In this document: positions 51,484-58,059 of the stretch, piece by piece
How positions within the stretch are numbered: position 1 is the stretch's first letter
Layout: each line of letters opens with the position of its first letter
Source of the DNA: an uncultured Helicobacter sp.
GTDB taxonomy: Bacteria; Campylobacterota; Campylobacteria; Campylobacterales; Helicobacteraceae
DNA length: 58,059 nt
Assembly: GCA_944326445.1 (NCBI GenBank)
Contig: CALVDZ010000013.1
Location: 1 to 58,059, forward strand
Direction of reading: 5' to 3'
Notes under the pieces: model-generated
What the model saw: only the letters and a program-made list of their open reading frames with translations
The model's database searches: none
Told to the model about the DNA's origin: nothing
Position numbers and translations under genes: made by a program

Positions 51484-52242
51484 ATGGAATACACACTTTA
51501 TCACACAATTTTTGCTTCTGCGCCGCTTATCGCGAGTTTTCTGGCAGGGATTTTGACATTTTTAAGCCCCTGTATCCTGCCCCTCATTCCGGCATATATT
51601 TCCTACATTAGCGGCATTTCACTCGAGGATTTGCGTGCTCATCTCCCGCGCCATCGCCTCCGTATTGTGCTAAAGACTTTGAGCTTTATCCTAGGGTTTT
51701 GTAGCGTGTTTGTCATCTTAGGGCTTTTTTTTGGGAGTGTGCTGGGGCGTTGGCTCCAAAGCACGATATTTAGCTACATAGCTGGCGGGATTGTGATAGC
51801 ATTTGGGCTGCATTTTTTGGGCATTTTTCGCTTGCCAATTCTCTATAAAATCTCGCCCAAACTCTCCTTTGCGCGTTTAGAATCTACCCTAGCCACAAAG
51901 CCATTTCTATCAGCCCTTTTGTCGTTTTTGGCTCCGTTTTTGCTTGGTGTGAGTTTTAGCGCGTGCTGGACTCCTTGCGCGGGTCCGATTTTGGGCGCTA
52001 TCCTCGCACTTGGTGTGAGTAAAAGTGATATGGCTGTGTGGTATATGCTAAGTTATGCGCTCGGCTTGGGGCTGGCGTTTTTGCTCACAAGCCTGATTGT
52101 GGAGCGCGCGCTGGAGTTTTTTGCGCGACTTAGGGCGTTTATGCGCGCCATAGAGATTGCGTGCGGCGTGCTGCTTGTTGGCATAGGCGTGCTGATTATG
52201 CAGGGCAAGCTTGATTTTATACTGCCAGATTCTGTAATGTAG
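51484..52242 (+). CDS. ccdA: CcdA-type thiol-disulfide transmembrane transporter
   Basis: Six-TM protein that carries reducing equivalents to the periplasm for cytochrome c maturation. Redox cysteines in FLSPCILPLIPAY (TM1) and FSACWTPCAGPILGA (TM4). 252 aa. It precedes the dihydroorotase-like gene as in H. pylori (HP0265-HP0266). ATG 51484 with AAGGAAA upstream, 10 bases from repeat A. SafE-like relatives share the fold, but the cysteine spacing favours CcdA. Confidence 0.88.
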   Translation: MEYTLYHTIFASAPLIASFLAGILTFLSPCILPLIPAYISYISGISLEDLRAHLPRHRLRIVLKTLSFILGFCSVFVILGLFFGSVLGRWLQSTIFSYIAGGIVIAFGLHFLGIFRLPILYKISPKLSFARLESTLATKPFLSALLSFLAPFLLGVSFSACWTPCAGPILGAILALGVSKSDMAVWYMLSYALGLGLAFLLTSLIVERALEFFARLRAFMRAIEIACGVLLVGIGVLIMQGKLDFILPDSVM

Positions 52243-52254
52243 GGGGTGTGTGAG

Positions 52255-53496
52255 ATGATTTTTGCAAACGCGATGGGCTGCGATCATAAGCGATACCAAA
52301 AAATGTGCCTCAAAGTCCAAGATGGCGTGATCACGCAAATCACAGACGAGCTAGCTCAAATGAGCGATGTGGAGGCTCATCAAATCATCGATGTGGATTC
52401 TAAACTCCTAATGCCTAGCTTTATAGACTGCAATGTCTATCCCAAGGGGCGCACCCTCTCGCGCAAAACCCTCACTTCGCTTTCACAAAAAGCCCTAAGG
52501 GGCGGCTATGGCACGCTTTTGCTGCTGCCTGATACCACGCCTGTGATTGATAGCGAGGCGATTGTGGAGCTCATCAAAAGCGTGGATAAGGATTTGGAAG
52601 TGCATATCCTGCCCTGTATCAAGCCAATCTTTAGCAATGAGGGCAAGCCAAAACTCACCGATGTGAGCAAGCTCTATACCAATGGCGCGCGCGGAATCTA
52701 CTTCCAAAGCGATATCGAGGGCAATCTTATTCTGCGCATCGCCCAATACGCCAAAATGCTAAAAACCCCGCTCATTTGCTTCGCCCAAGATAGCTCGCTC
52801 GCCCAAGGCGTGATAAATGAGGGCGCATTAGCAGCAAAACTCGGCTTGCCCACCATCTCTCACAAATCCCAAAGTATCGAGGTGGCAAAGATATGCGAGA
52901 TGCTTTTAGCCCAAGAAGTCGAGGTGCTCTTTAGTGCCATAGGGCTGCCGCGCTGCATTGAGATTATCCAATCCTACAAGCACCAAGGGCTAAGGGCGCA
53001 CACCGAGGTGAGTTTGCACCATCTTATCCTAAGCGAGCAAGTCTGTGATGACTACAATACCGCGGGCAAGCTCAATCCCCCACTACCTAGCGAGAGTGCG
53101 CGCCAAGGGCTGTTAGAGGCTTTGGGTAATGGCGCGATTGATGTGCTTACAAGCCTGCAATGCGCGGACTTTAACTCCCAAAAAGATCAAGTCTTTGAGC
53201 TAGCAAGCTTTGGGATTGATAGCATAGCCTATGGGTTTGCTCTAGCTTATGATAGGCTTTTTAAGCCCCATAACCTTAGCCTAAGCCTGCTCTCAAAGCT
53301 CTGCAGCCACAATCCCGCGCAGATTCTGGGGCTAGATGGCGGCGCGCTTGAAGTGGGCAAAAAAGCGGATTTTATGGTAGTGGATTTGGCGGGGCGCACG
53401 CCTATCACAGATAGCTTCTCGCCCTATTGCGGCGCAGAGTTAGAATCTAAAGTCGTGATGATGTATAGAGATTCACAACTCTATGAGATAGACTAA
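52255..53496 (+). CDS. pyrC: Dihydroorotase-like protein lacking the HxH metal site
   Basis: Amidohydrolase-fold protein of 413 aa, like the second PyrC of H. pylori (HP0266). Where active enzymes have D-x-H-V-H in the first strand, this reads FIDCNVYPKG, and several later His ligands are also replaced, so it is probably not catalytic; inactive DHOase-like proteins can support aspartate transcarbamoylase (PyrC' in Pseudomonas), which is inference here. The C-terminal H-N-P-A-x-I-L-G-L and KKADFMVVDL are typical of the superfamily. GTG 52246 is an alternative start. 13 bases after ccdA. Confidence 0.8.
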   Translation: MIFANAMGCDHKRYQKMCLKVQDGVITQITDELAQMSDVEAHQIIDVDSKLLMPSFIDCNVYPKGRTLSRKTLTSLSQKALRGGYGTLLLLPDTTPVIDSEAIVELIKSVDKDLEVHILPCIKPIFSNEGKPKLTDVSKLYTNGARGIYFQSDIEGNLILRIAQYAKMLKTPLICFAQDSSLAQGVINEGALAAKLGLPTISHKSQSIEVAKICEMLLAQEVEVLFSAIGLPRCIEIIQSYKHQGLRAHTEVSLHHLILSEQVCDDYNTAGKLNPPLPSESARQGLLEALGNGAIDVLTSLQCADFNSQKDQVFELASFGIDSIAYGFALAYDRLFKPHNLSLSLLSKLCSHNPAQILGLDGGALEVGKKADFMVVDLAGRTPITDSFSPYCGAELESKVVMMYRDSQLYEID

Positions 53497-53511
53497 GCGT
53501 GTGAGGCGACT

Positions 53512-54516
53512 ATGTGGCAGGACATACTAGAGATTTGGGATAAGCTACTACCTTTTGTCAAAACCTTTGGGTTTATTGGGCTAAAAATCATTATTTTGCT
53601 CGTGGCGGGGTATTATTTCTCGCGATTTGTGGCAAAAAAGATTAGGAGGGCGTTAGAATCTAAAGACAAAATGCTCGCAAACTTTCTCGCCCAAGTGGTG
53701 TTTATCGGACTGAATATCGCGCTTATCATTGCCGCGCTTGGCACTGCGGGGGTGCAGACACACTCCATCATCGCGGTGCTTGGCACAGCAGGTGTAGCGA
53801 TCGCGCTGGGCTTAAAAGATTCTCTCTCATCAGTAGCGAGTGGGATTATTTTGATTATCCTGCGTCCGTTTATGCACGGCGATACCATAGAGGTGGGTTC
53901 GCTGCTTGGCAAAGTCGAGGCGATAAATCTCTTTAACACCACTATTCGCCTCCCTGATGGCAAGCTCGCGATACTGCCCAATCGCAATGTCTCACAAGCC
54001 AATGTGATAAACCACACCGATATTTCCCAAAGGCGCATTGATATTACCTTTGGCGTGGGCTATGGGAGCGAGATTAATGCCGTAAAAATCATCGCGATTA
54101 ATGTCCTAGAGCACCAGCCCTGCGTGAATCTCGCGCGTGGATATTTCGTGGGCGTGCAGGATATGGGGGCGAGTTCGCTAGATTTTTTGCTACGCTTTTG
54201 GGTAAATATGGAGTATGGGCTCATCGAGGCGAGGGCTTGCGTTTTGGAGGCACTAAAAGTCAATCTCGAGGCAAATGGCATAGAGATTCCTTTTAACAAG
54301 CTCGATGTCAATGTGCTCCAAGCCAATGATACGCCTAGAGCCTCCCAAATCTCGCTTGAAGGGCTTGTGTATGTGGGTAGCACAGAATCTAGTAATGAGG
54401 CTAAGGATTTACAACAAGGGGCGCAGGAGCCGCAGGAGGCAAAACAGGGCAATCGCGCGATACTCGCGGGCTTTGCACATAAGATAAAAGAGAATCTAAA
54501 GGGCAATGGTGCGTAG
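53512..54516 (+). CDS. mscS: Mechanosensitive channel, MscS family
   Basis: 334 aa: three TM segments (about residues 18-35, 60-80 and 83-120 with the pore helix GTAGVAIALGLKDSLSSVASGIILIILRPFMHGD), then a beta domain (IEVGSLLGKVEAINLFNTTIRLPDGKLAILPN) and the C-terminal alpha/beta domain. Opens under membrane tension to release solutes. A tail of about 45 aa (ESSNEAKDLQQGAQEPQEAKQ) is low-complexity. Its 3' end overlaps mqnX by 11 bases. Confidence 0.9.
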   Translation: MWQDILEIWDKLLPFVKTFGFIGLKIIILLVAGYYFSRFVAKKIRRALESKDKMLANFLAQVVFIGLNIALIIAALGTAGVQTHSIIAVLGTAGVAIALGLKDSLSSVASGIILIILRPFMHGDTIEVGSLLGKVEAINLFNTTIRLPDGKLAILPNRNVSQANVINHTDISQRRIDITFGVGYGSEINAVKIIAINVLEHQPCVNLARGYFVGVQDMGASSLDFLLRFWVNMEYGLIEARACVLEALKVNLEANGIEIPFNKLDVNVLQANDTPRASQISLEGLVYVGSTESSNEAKDLQQGAQEPQEAKQGNRAILAGFAHKIKENLKGNGA

Positions 54517-55912
54517 TCAAAATACTCAAAAAATCATCGGGGCAAGCAGAGTTTTTGTGTGTGATGAGGGCTTTGCTATCCTTAAAAACGGCGGCGTGGT
54601 GTATGAGGCGTGTGCAAGCTCCCAAAAGTGTGCGGGAGATTCTGTGGATTGTGGGGGCTATGGGGATTGTGCGGATTTGAGAGAATCTAGCGGAGCCAAA
54701 ATCCTCGCTGTGGGGCAGTATGAGGAGCTTTTGCGCGCTTATCCTAGCGCACAGAGGGAGTTTTGGCACGATGGCGTGCTGCTCCCAAGCCTTGTGAATG
54801 CACACATACACTTTGAGTTTAGCAACAACGCAACAAGCTTTGTGTATGGGGATTTTGGGCGATGGCTAGATTCTGTAATCGCTAAGCGCGATGATGTGTT
54901 AAGCGATATGGATAAAAGCGTGCGAGAAGCACTAGCTTTGCAGCTGCGCAATGGCGTGGGGCTTGTAGGTGCGATTAGCAGCTATGGCTATGATTTGGAG
55001 GCACTTAGTGGCAGTGGGCTGCGCGTGGTGTATTTTTGCGAAGCGATGGGGAGCAATCCAAGCGCGATTGATACGCTTTTTAGTAATTTTAAAGCACGAC
55101 TAGAGCAGGGCAGAGCGCACAAAAGCGCGACTTTTATCCCAGCGGTGGCGCTGCACTCGCCTTATTCCCTCCATCCTATTTATGCCAAATATGTCCTGCA
55201 AGAGGCAAAGAGGCTAAAAACCCCCATAAGCGCGCATTTTTTAGAATCCACCCACGAGCGCGAGTGGCTAGGAAGTGGGAGCGGGTATTTTTATGACTTT
55301 TTCTCACAGACTTTCAAAGTCCCAAACCCCAAGCCCTTTTATAGCATAGAGGGGTTTTTGGAGCAGTTTGGGGGATTAGACAATGTGCTTTTGACGCATT
55401 GCCTCTTTGTGAGTGAATCTGAATATAAGACAATAGCCCAAAATGCCCATACTATCGTAACTTGCCCGCGCTCTAATCGCTTGCTAAATAATACTTATCT
55501 GCCATATCTGCACACACAGGGGCGCAAAGTCAGCGGCGTTGCGCTCGCCCCAAACACTACGCCAAACATTGCGCCGACTCTCGCGCCAAATATCGCACCA
55601 AATATTGCACTTGGCACCGATGGCAAGAGCTCAAATGCCGATGTGAGTTTGCTTGAGGAGATGCGCGCACTACTCTTTGCCTACCCGCACATAGAGATTG
55701 ACGCCCTTGCTAGGGAGATTGTTAAGATGGCTACTTGCAATGGCGCGCGGGCACTAGGGGTAAAAAGTGGGGTGCTAAAAGAGGGCTATAATGCCGATAT
55801 GGCGGTGTTTGTAATCCCCCATATCACGCAATCCCATCAGGAAGCCCTGCAGTTTATCCTGCACGCCAAAGAGGCTAAGCGCGTGCTCATAGATGGCAAG
55901 CAAATGCTCTGA
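54506..55912 (+). CDS. mqnX: Aminodeoxyfutalosine deaminase-like amidohydrolase (menaquinone, futalosine pathway)
   Basis: Amidohydrolase of the chlorohydrolase/deaminase group; H. pylori HP0267, in the same gene order, deaminates aminodeoxyfutalosine in the futalosine pathway. Metal-site residues are visible: NAHIHFEF, HSPYSLHP, ISAHFLESTHEREW, LTHCLF and LGTDGKSSNADVSLLEEM. 468 aa, somewhat long; a stretch APNT-TPNI-APTL-APNI-APNI (55547-55606) just before LGTDG is a five-unit 12-bp tandem repeat not expected in the family. Start ATG 54506 lies inside mscS. Confidence 0.82.
   Translation: MVRSQNTQKIIGASRVFVCDEGFAILKNGGVVYEACASSQKCAGDSVDCGGYGDCADLRESSGAKILAVGQYEELLRAYPSAQREFWHDGVLLPSLVNAHIHFEFSNNATSFVYGDFGRWLDSVIAKRDDVLSDMDKSVREALALQLRNGVGLVGAISSYGYDLEALSGSGLRVVYFCEAMGSNPSAIDTLFSNFKARLEQGRAHKSATFIPAVALHSPYSLHPIYAKYVLQEAKRLKTPISAHFLESTHEREWLGSGSGYFYDFFSQTFKVPNPKPFYSIEGFLEQFGGLDNVLLTHCLFVSESEYKTIAQNAHTIVTCPRSNRLLNNTYLPYLHTQGRKVSGVALAPNTTPNIAPTLAPNIAPNIALGTDGKSSNADVSLLEEMRALLFAYPHIEIDALAREIVKMATCNGARALGVKSGVLKEGYNADMAVFVIPHITQSHQEALQFILHAKEAKRVLIDGKQML
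55547..55606 (+). repeat. 12-bp tandem repeat, five units, in mqnX
   Basis: Five units coding A/T-P-N/T-x (APNI type) in frame, right before the conserved LGTDG. Unit number could change without shifting the frame. Confidence 0.75.
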
Positions 55913-55918
55913 GGGCGT

Positions 55919-56857
55919 ATGGTAGGCACACTGCAGAATCTAAAAATCACGCGCTTTAGCCAATATGGCGCGTTTTTGGAGAGCGAGAGGGGAGAGATTT
56001 TGCTCCCTAAGAAGTTTGTGGATAGGGCTTTGGGCGTGGGGGAGCGCGTGCGCGTGTTTGTTATGCGCGATTCAGAAGATAGGATTGTGGCGACGACGCA
56101 GATTCCGCGGCTAATGCTGGGCGAGATTGGCGCGCTAGAGGTGGTGGATAGCAATGCGTATGGGTATTTTGCGGATTTGGGCGTGGATAAGCATCTCTTT
56201 ATCCCGCACAAATCCCCAAAACGCGCGATGATAGGGCAAAAGCTCGTGGTGTTTCTCACGCTTGATAAGCAAGAGAGGCTGATTGGCAAGCTTGGGATAA
56301 AGGAGCATCTGCGTGCGTGCCGCGATAGGCGGCTGCTTGGGCGCGAGGTGAGCGCGCTTGTCTTTGAGCGCACGCTGCTAGGCTTTGGGTGCGTGGTGGA
56401 GATTGGCGCGCTAGATTCTGCACTAGATTCAGAGCGGACGGACGGACTAGATTCAAAGCGAGTGGGTGGGCTAGATTCACAAATGAGGGCAAGTCGGGCG
56501 CGAGGTGGCAGAGGCGGTGCGCACTATGGGCTATTGTATGCCAGCGAGCTAGCCTATACGCCACAAATCGGGGAGAGCCTCGCGGTGCGTCTCAAGCATA
56601 TCCGCAGTGATGGCAAGCTTGATTTGAGCCTCGCGGTGCGGGGAGAATCGAGTTTGATTGAAGCCTTGGCGCGGCACAATGGGCGCTTGGAGCTTGATTT
56701 TAAAAGCTCTAGTGAGGAGGTTTTTGCACTGCTGCGTATGAGTAAGAAAAACTTTAAAACGCTAGCCAATAAGCTCGTGCGTGAGGGCAGGGCGCGCTTT
56801 GTAGATAGCAATGTGCGTAGCGGGTGCAAGGCATTTGTGCTTGAGGGTGCGGTGTGA
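55919..56857 (+). CDS. CvfB-like S1-domain RNA-binding protein
   Basis: 312 aa, built of several S1/OB modules: QYGAFLESERGEILLPKKFV (about residues 15-35), GYFADLGVDKHLFIPH, FGCVVEIGA and LYASELAYTPQIGESLAVRLKHIRSDGKLDLSL, then a winged-helix-like end (LRMSKKNFKTLANKLVREGRARF). Matches YitL/CvfB regulators. Residues about 163-195 (LDSALDSERTDGLDSKRVGGLDSQ) interrupt the third S1 module and are coded by repeated TAGATTC words. ATG seven bases from the mqnX stop with GAGGG upstream. RNA target unknown. Confidence 0.8.
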   Translation: MVGTLQNLKITRFSQYGAFLESERGEILLPKKFVDRALGVGERVRVFVMRDSEDRIVATTQIPRLMLGEIGALEVVDSNAYGYFADLGVDKHLFIPHKSPKRAMIGQKLVVFLTLDKQERLIGKLGIKEHLRACRDRRLLGREVSALVFERTLLGFGCVVEIGALDSALDSERTDGLDSKRVGGLDSQMRASRARGGRGGAHYGLLYASELAYTPQIGESLAVRLKHIRSDGKLDLSLAVRGESSLIEALARHNGRLELDFKSSSEEVFALLRMSKKNFKTLANKLVREGRARFVDSNVRSGCKAFVLEGAV

Positions 56858-56878
56858 AGCCAACTCGTGAGCCACATT

Positions 56879-57769
56879 ATGCGCTTTGATAGAATCTACA
56901 TAGAGCTTAGCGATATCTGCGCGCTTAGCTGTAGCTTTTGCCCACATAGCGAGCGTGAGAGCAGGCGCGGGGTGATGGATTTGGGGCTTTTTGAGGAGAT
57001 TTTAAGCCAACTCACCGCGCCCAAACGCCTCACAAAACTCGTGCATTTGCATATCCTAGGCGATCCCTTGGCAGTCAAAAATCTCGATGTGTATTTGGAG
57101 CTTTTGGCGCGCTATGGGCTCGTGGTGGATTTGGTGACAAGCGGGAAGTTTTTGGATTCTTGGGATTGGGAGAGACTGCTTAAGCCCCCCGTGCATCAGA
57201 TTGCCTTTTCGCTTAGCGCGTTTTTGGACGCGCCACAGAGGTTTGCGCCTAAGCATATTGAGCGGATTTTGGAGTTTTGTGCGTATCATAGGGAGATTGG
57301 GAGCGAGGCGTTTGTGCATTTGCGCGTGCAGGATAGAGATAAGGGCAAGTTGATAGCGTATTTGTGCCGTGGGAGCGAGGCGATGCAATCTCTTGGCGCA
57401 ACGCTTGTGGATAGCGCGGCATTTGCCCAAGGGCGCGGAGCGTATCGGCTGGGCTACAAGGTGTTTTGCACCCTCACGCGCCACCATCGCTGGAGGGAAG
57501 ATTCTAAAGAGGGGATAGAATCTCGCGATAGGCTCTTTTGCTATGGGGCGATAAAGCAGCTTGGGATTTTGAGCAATGGCATAGTCGTGCCCTGCTGTAT
57601 GGACTGCTTTGGGGAGATTGGGCTTGGGGATTTGCGCGCCCAAAGCCTTGGGGAGGTTTTGGATTCTGCGCTGTATCGTGAGATTGTGGCGGGATTTAGG
57701 CAGGGCGTGGCGTATCATCCAAAGTGCCAGAGATGCGACTACGCGCGGGGCTTGGTGCGGAATGTTTAG
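56879..57769 (+). CDS. Radical SAM/SPASM-like protein
   Basis: 296 aa. The radical SAM [4Fe-4S] motif is C-x3-C-x2-C in DICALSCSFCPH near the N terminus; a C-terminal SPASM-like cysteine set is CYGAIKQLGILSNGIVVPCCMDCFGEIGLGDL and PKCQRCDY. Members of this group modify peptides or cofactors; the substrate is unknown. Start is ATG 56879 (MRFDRIYIELSDIC); GTG 56867 is an alternative, and neither has a good SD. Last gene of the ccdA-to-radical-SAM run. Confidence 0.82.
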   Translation: MRFDRIYIELSDICALSCSFCPHSERESRRGVMDLGLFEEILSQLTAPKRLTKLVHLHILGDPLAVKNLDVYLELLARYGLVVDLVTSGKFLDSWDWERLLKPPVHQIAFSLSAFLDAPQRFAPKHIERILEFCAYHREIGSEAFVHLRVQDRDKGKLIAYLCRGSEAMQSLGATLVDSAAFAQGRGAYRLGYKVFCTLTRHHRWREDSKEGIESRDRLFCYGAIKQLGILSNGIVVPCCMDCFGEIGLGDLRAQSLGEVLDSALYREIVAGFRQGVAYHPKCQRCDYARGLVRNV

Positions 57770-58059
57770 TGGTAGATTTGCAGCTTAGATTCTGTGTGGC
57801 ATTGGGCTTTTGTGCAGGGAAAATGGCTCCGCAGGCTTGCATCGCAGAGATTTGCGGATTTTTGCAAAGGCACGTCCGCTTTGTCCGCTAACCTTCTAAA
57901 AAATCCCTAAAGCGTAGCTTCTTTAGAAAACTTACGCAGCCCCACCGCGTTTGTTGCGATAGCAACCAACCCACACTTGCACATGACTAATTTTTGTGAG
58001 CGGTGGCAACCTCGCAGAATCCACGCCAAACCAAGTGTAAGATTCAAAGGCAGATTCAC
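57770..58059. other. Gene-free end of window with repeat D
   Basis: 57800-58059 matches repeat D in ciaB: TTGCGGATTTTTGCAAAGG, GTCCGCTAACCTTC, AAAAATCC, CACCGCGT, GACTAATTTTTG, AGAATCCACGCC. It runs to the window edge; no gene is seen. Confidence 0.65.

Overview
The window looks like chromosomal DNA from an enterohepatic-type Helicobacter (Campylobacterota) that is GC-rich for the genus. The evidence is the close match of many products to H. pylori and Campylobacter proteins (FtsW, ClpB, CcdA, the HxH-less dihydroorotase, aminodeoxyfutalosine deaminase, CiaB, the HP0579/HP0580-type Kdo hydrolase, the zinc-poor L31), TATAAT or TACAAT -10 boxes without clear -35 boxes, long G/C homopolymers inside surface-modification genes, and the word AGAATCTA/TAGATTCT scattered in great number. 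A genus call is safe; a species call is not. Layout: 1-6.6 kb holds a chemoreceptor (cut by the window edge), a rod protein of the flagellum, a PepSY membrane protein, SelU, a thioesterase, RseP and PgsA, then tRNA-Leu(UAG). 7-10.8 kb holds an MBOAT/SGNH acetylation pair, endonuclease I and SodB. 11-18 kb holds a Cj0069-type ATP-grasp protein, a three-gene envelope operon (sialidase-like Kdo-hydrolase subunit, membrane subunit, LTA-synthase-like transferase) and AspC. 18.4-23.8 kb is a 2-methylcitrate operon (prpB, prpC, prpD and a CoA-transferase). 24.3-27 kb holds a switched-off acyltransferase, a DinB-like protein and a TauE/SafE-like protein. 28-37.2 kb is mostly housekeeping (rpmE, rsmI, rlmB, an aminotransferase, hom, yraN, napF, trmL, ftsW). 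37.5 kb holds a small type I toxin-antitoxin locus. 37.8-46.3 kb holds two switched-off methyltransferases, ClpB and a CiaB homologue. 47.5-57.8 kb holds hemE, asd, a DEAD-box helicase, ccdA, a pseudo-dihydroorotase, mscS, mqnX, a CvfB-like protein and a radical SAM protein. Three kinds of unusual structure stand out. First, at 37470-37647 a 29-codon ORF on the minus strand, with a perfect SD, its own TATAAT and a 5' GC hairpin, is overlapped by an antisense TATAAT promoter inside the ORF. The peptide and the architecture match the AapA/IsoA type I toxin-antitoxin family of H. pylori, including a possible 5'-3' long-distance pairing that would hide the SD. Second, at least four families of dispersed structured repeats occur. 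Family A has a covarying hairpin head. Family B is a long inverted repeat. Family C is MITE-like with terminal inverted repeats GGCATTC/GAATGCC. Family D is a hairpin block. They fill the gene-free gaps and also lie in frame inside rseP and ciaB, where they add coding sequence. Third, there is a set of homopolymer switches: G11 in the acyltransferase (OFF), G11 and G10 in two methyltransferases (OFF), C9 in the SGNH acetyltransferase (ON), G10 in the Kdo-hydrolase membrane subunit (ON), and T14 next to the -10 box of the chemoreceptor promoter. Together they point to a surface that varies by slipped-strand mispairing and a genome heavily shaped by small repeats.
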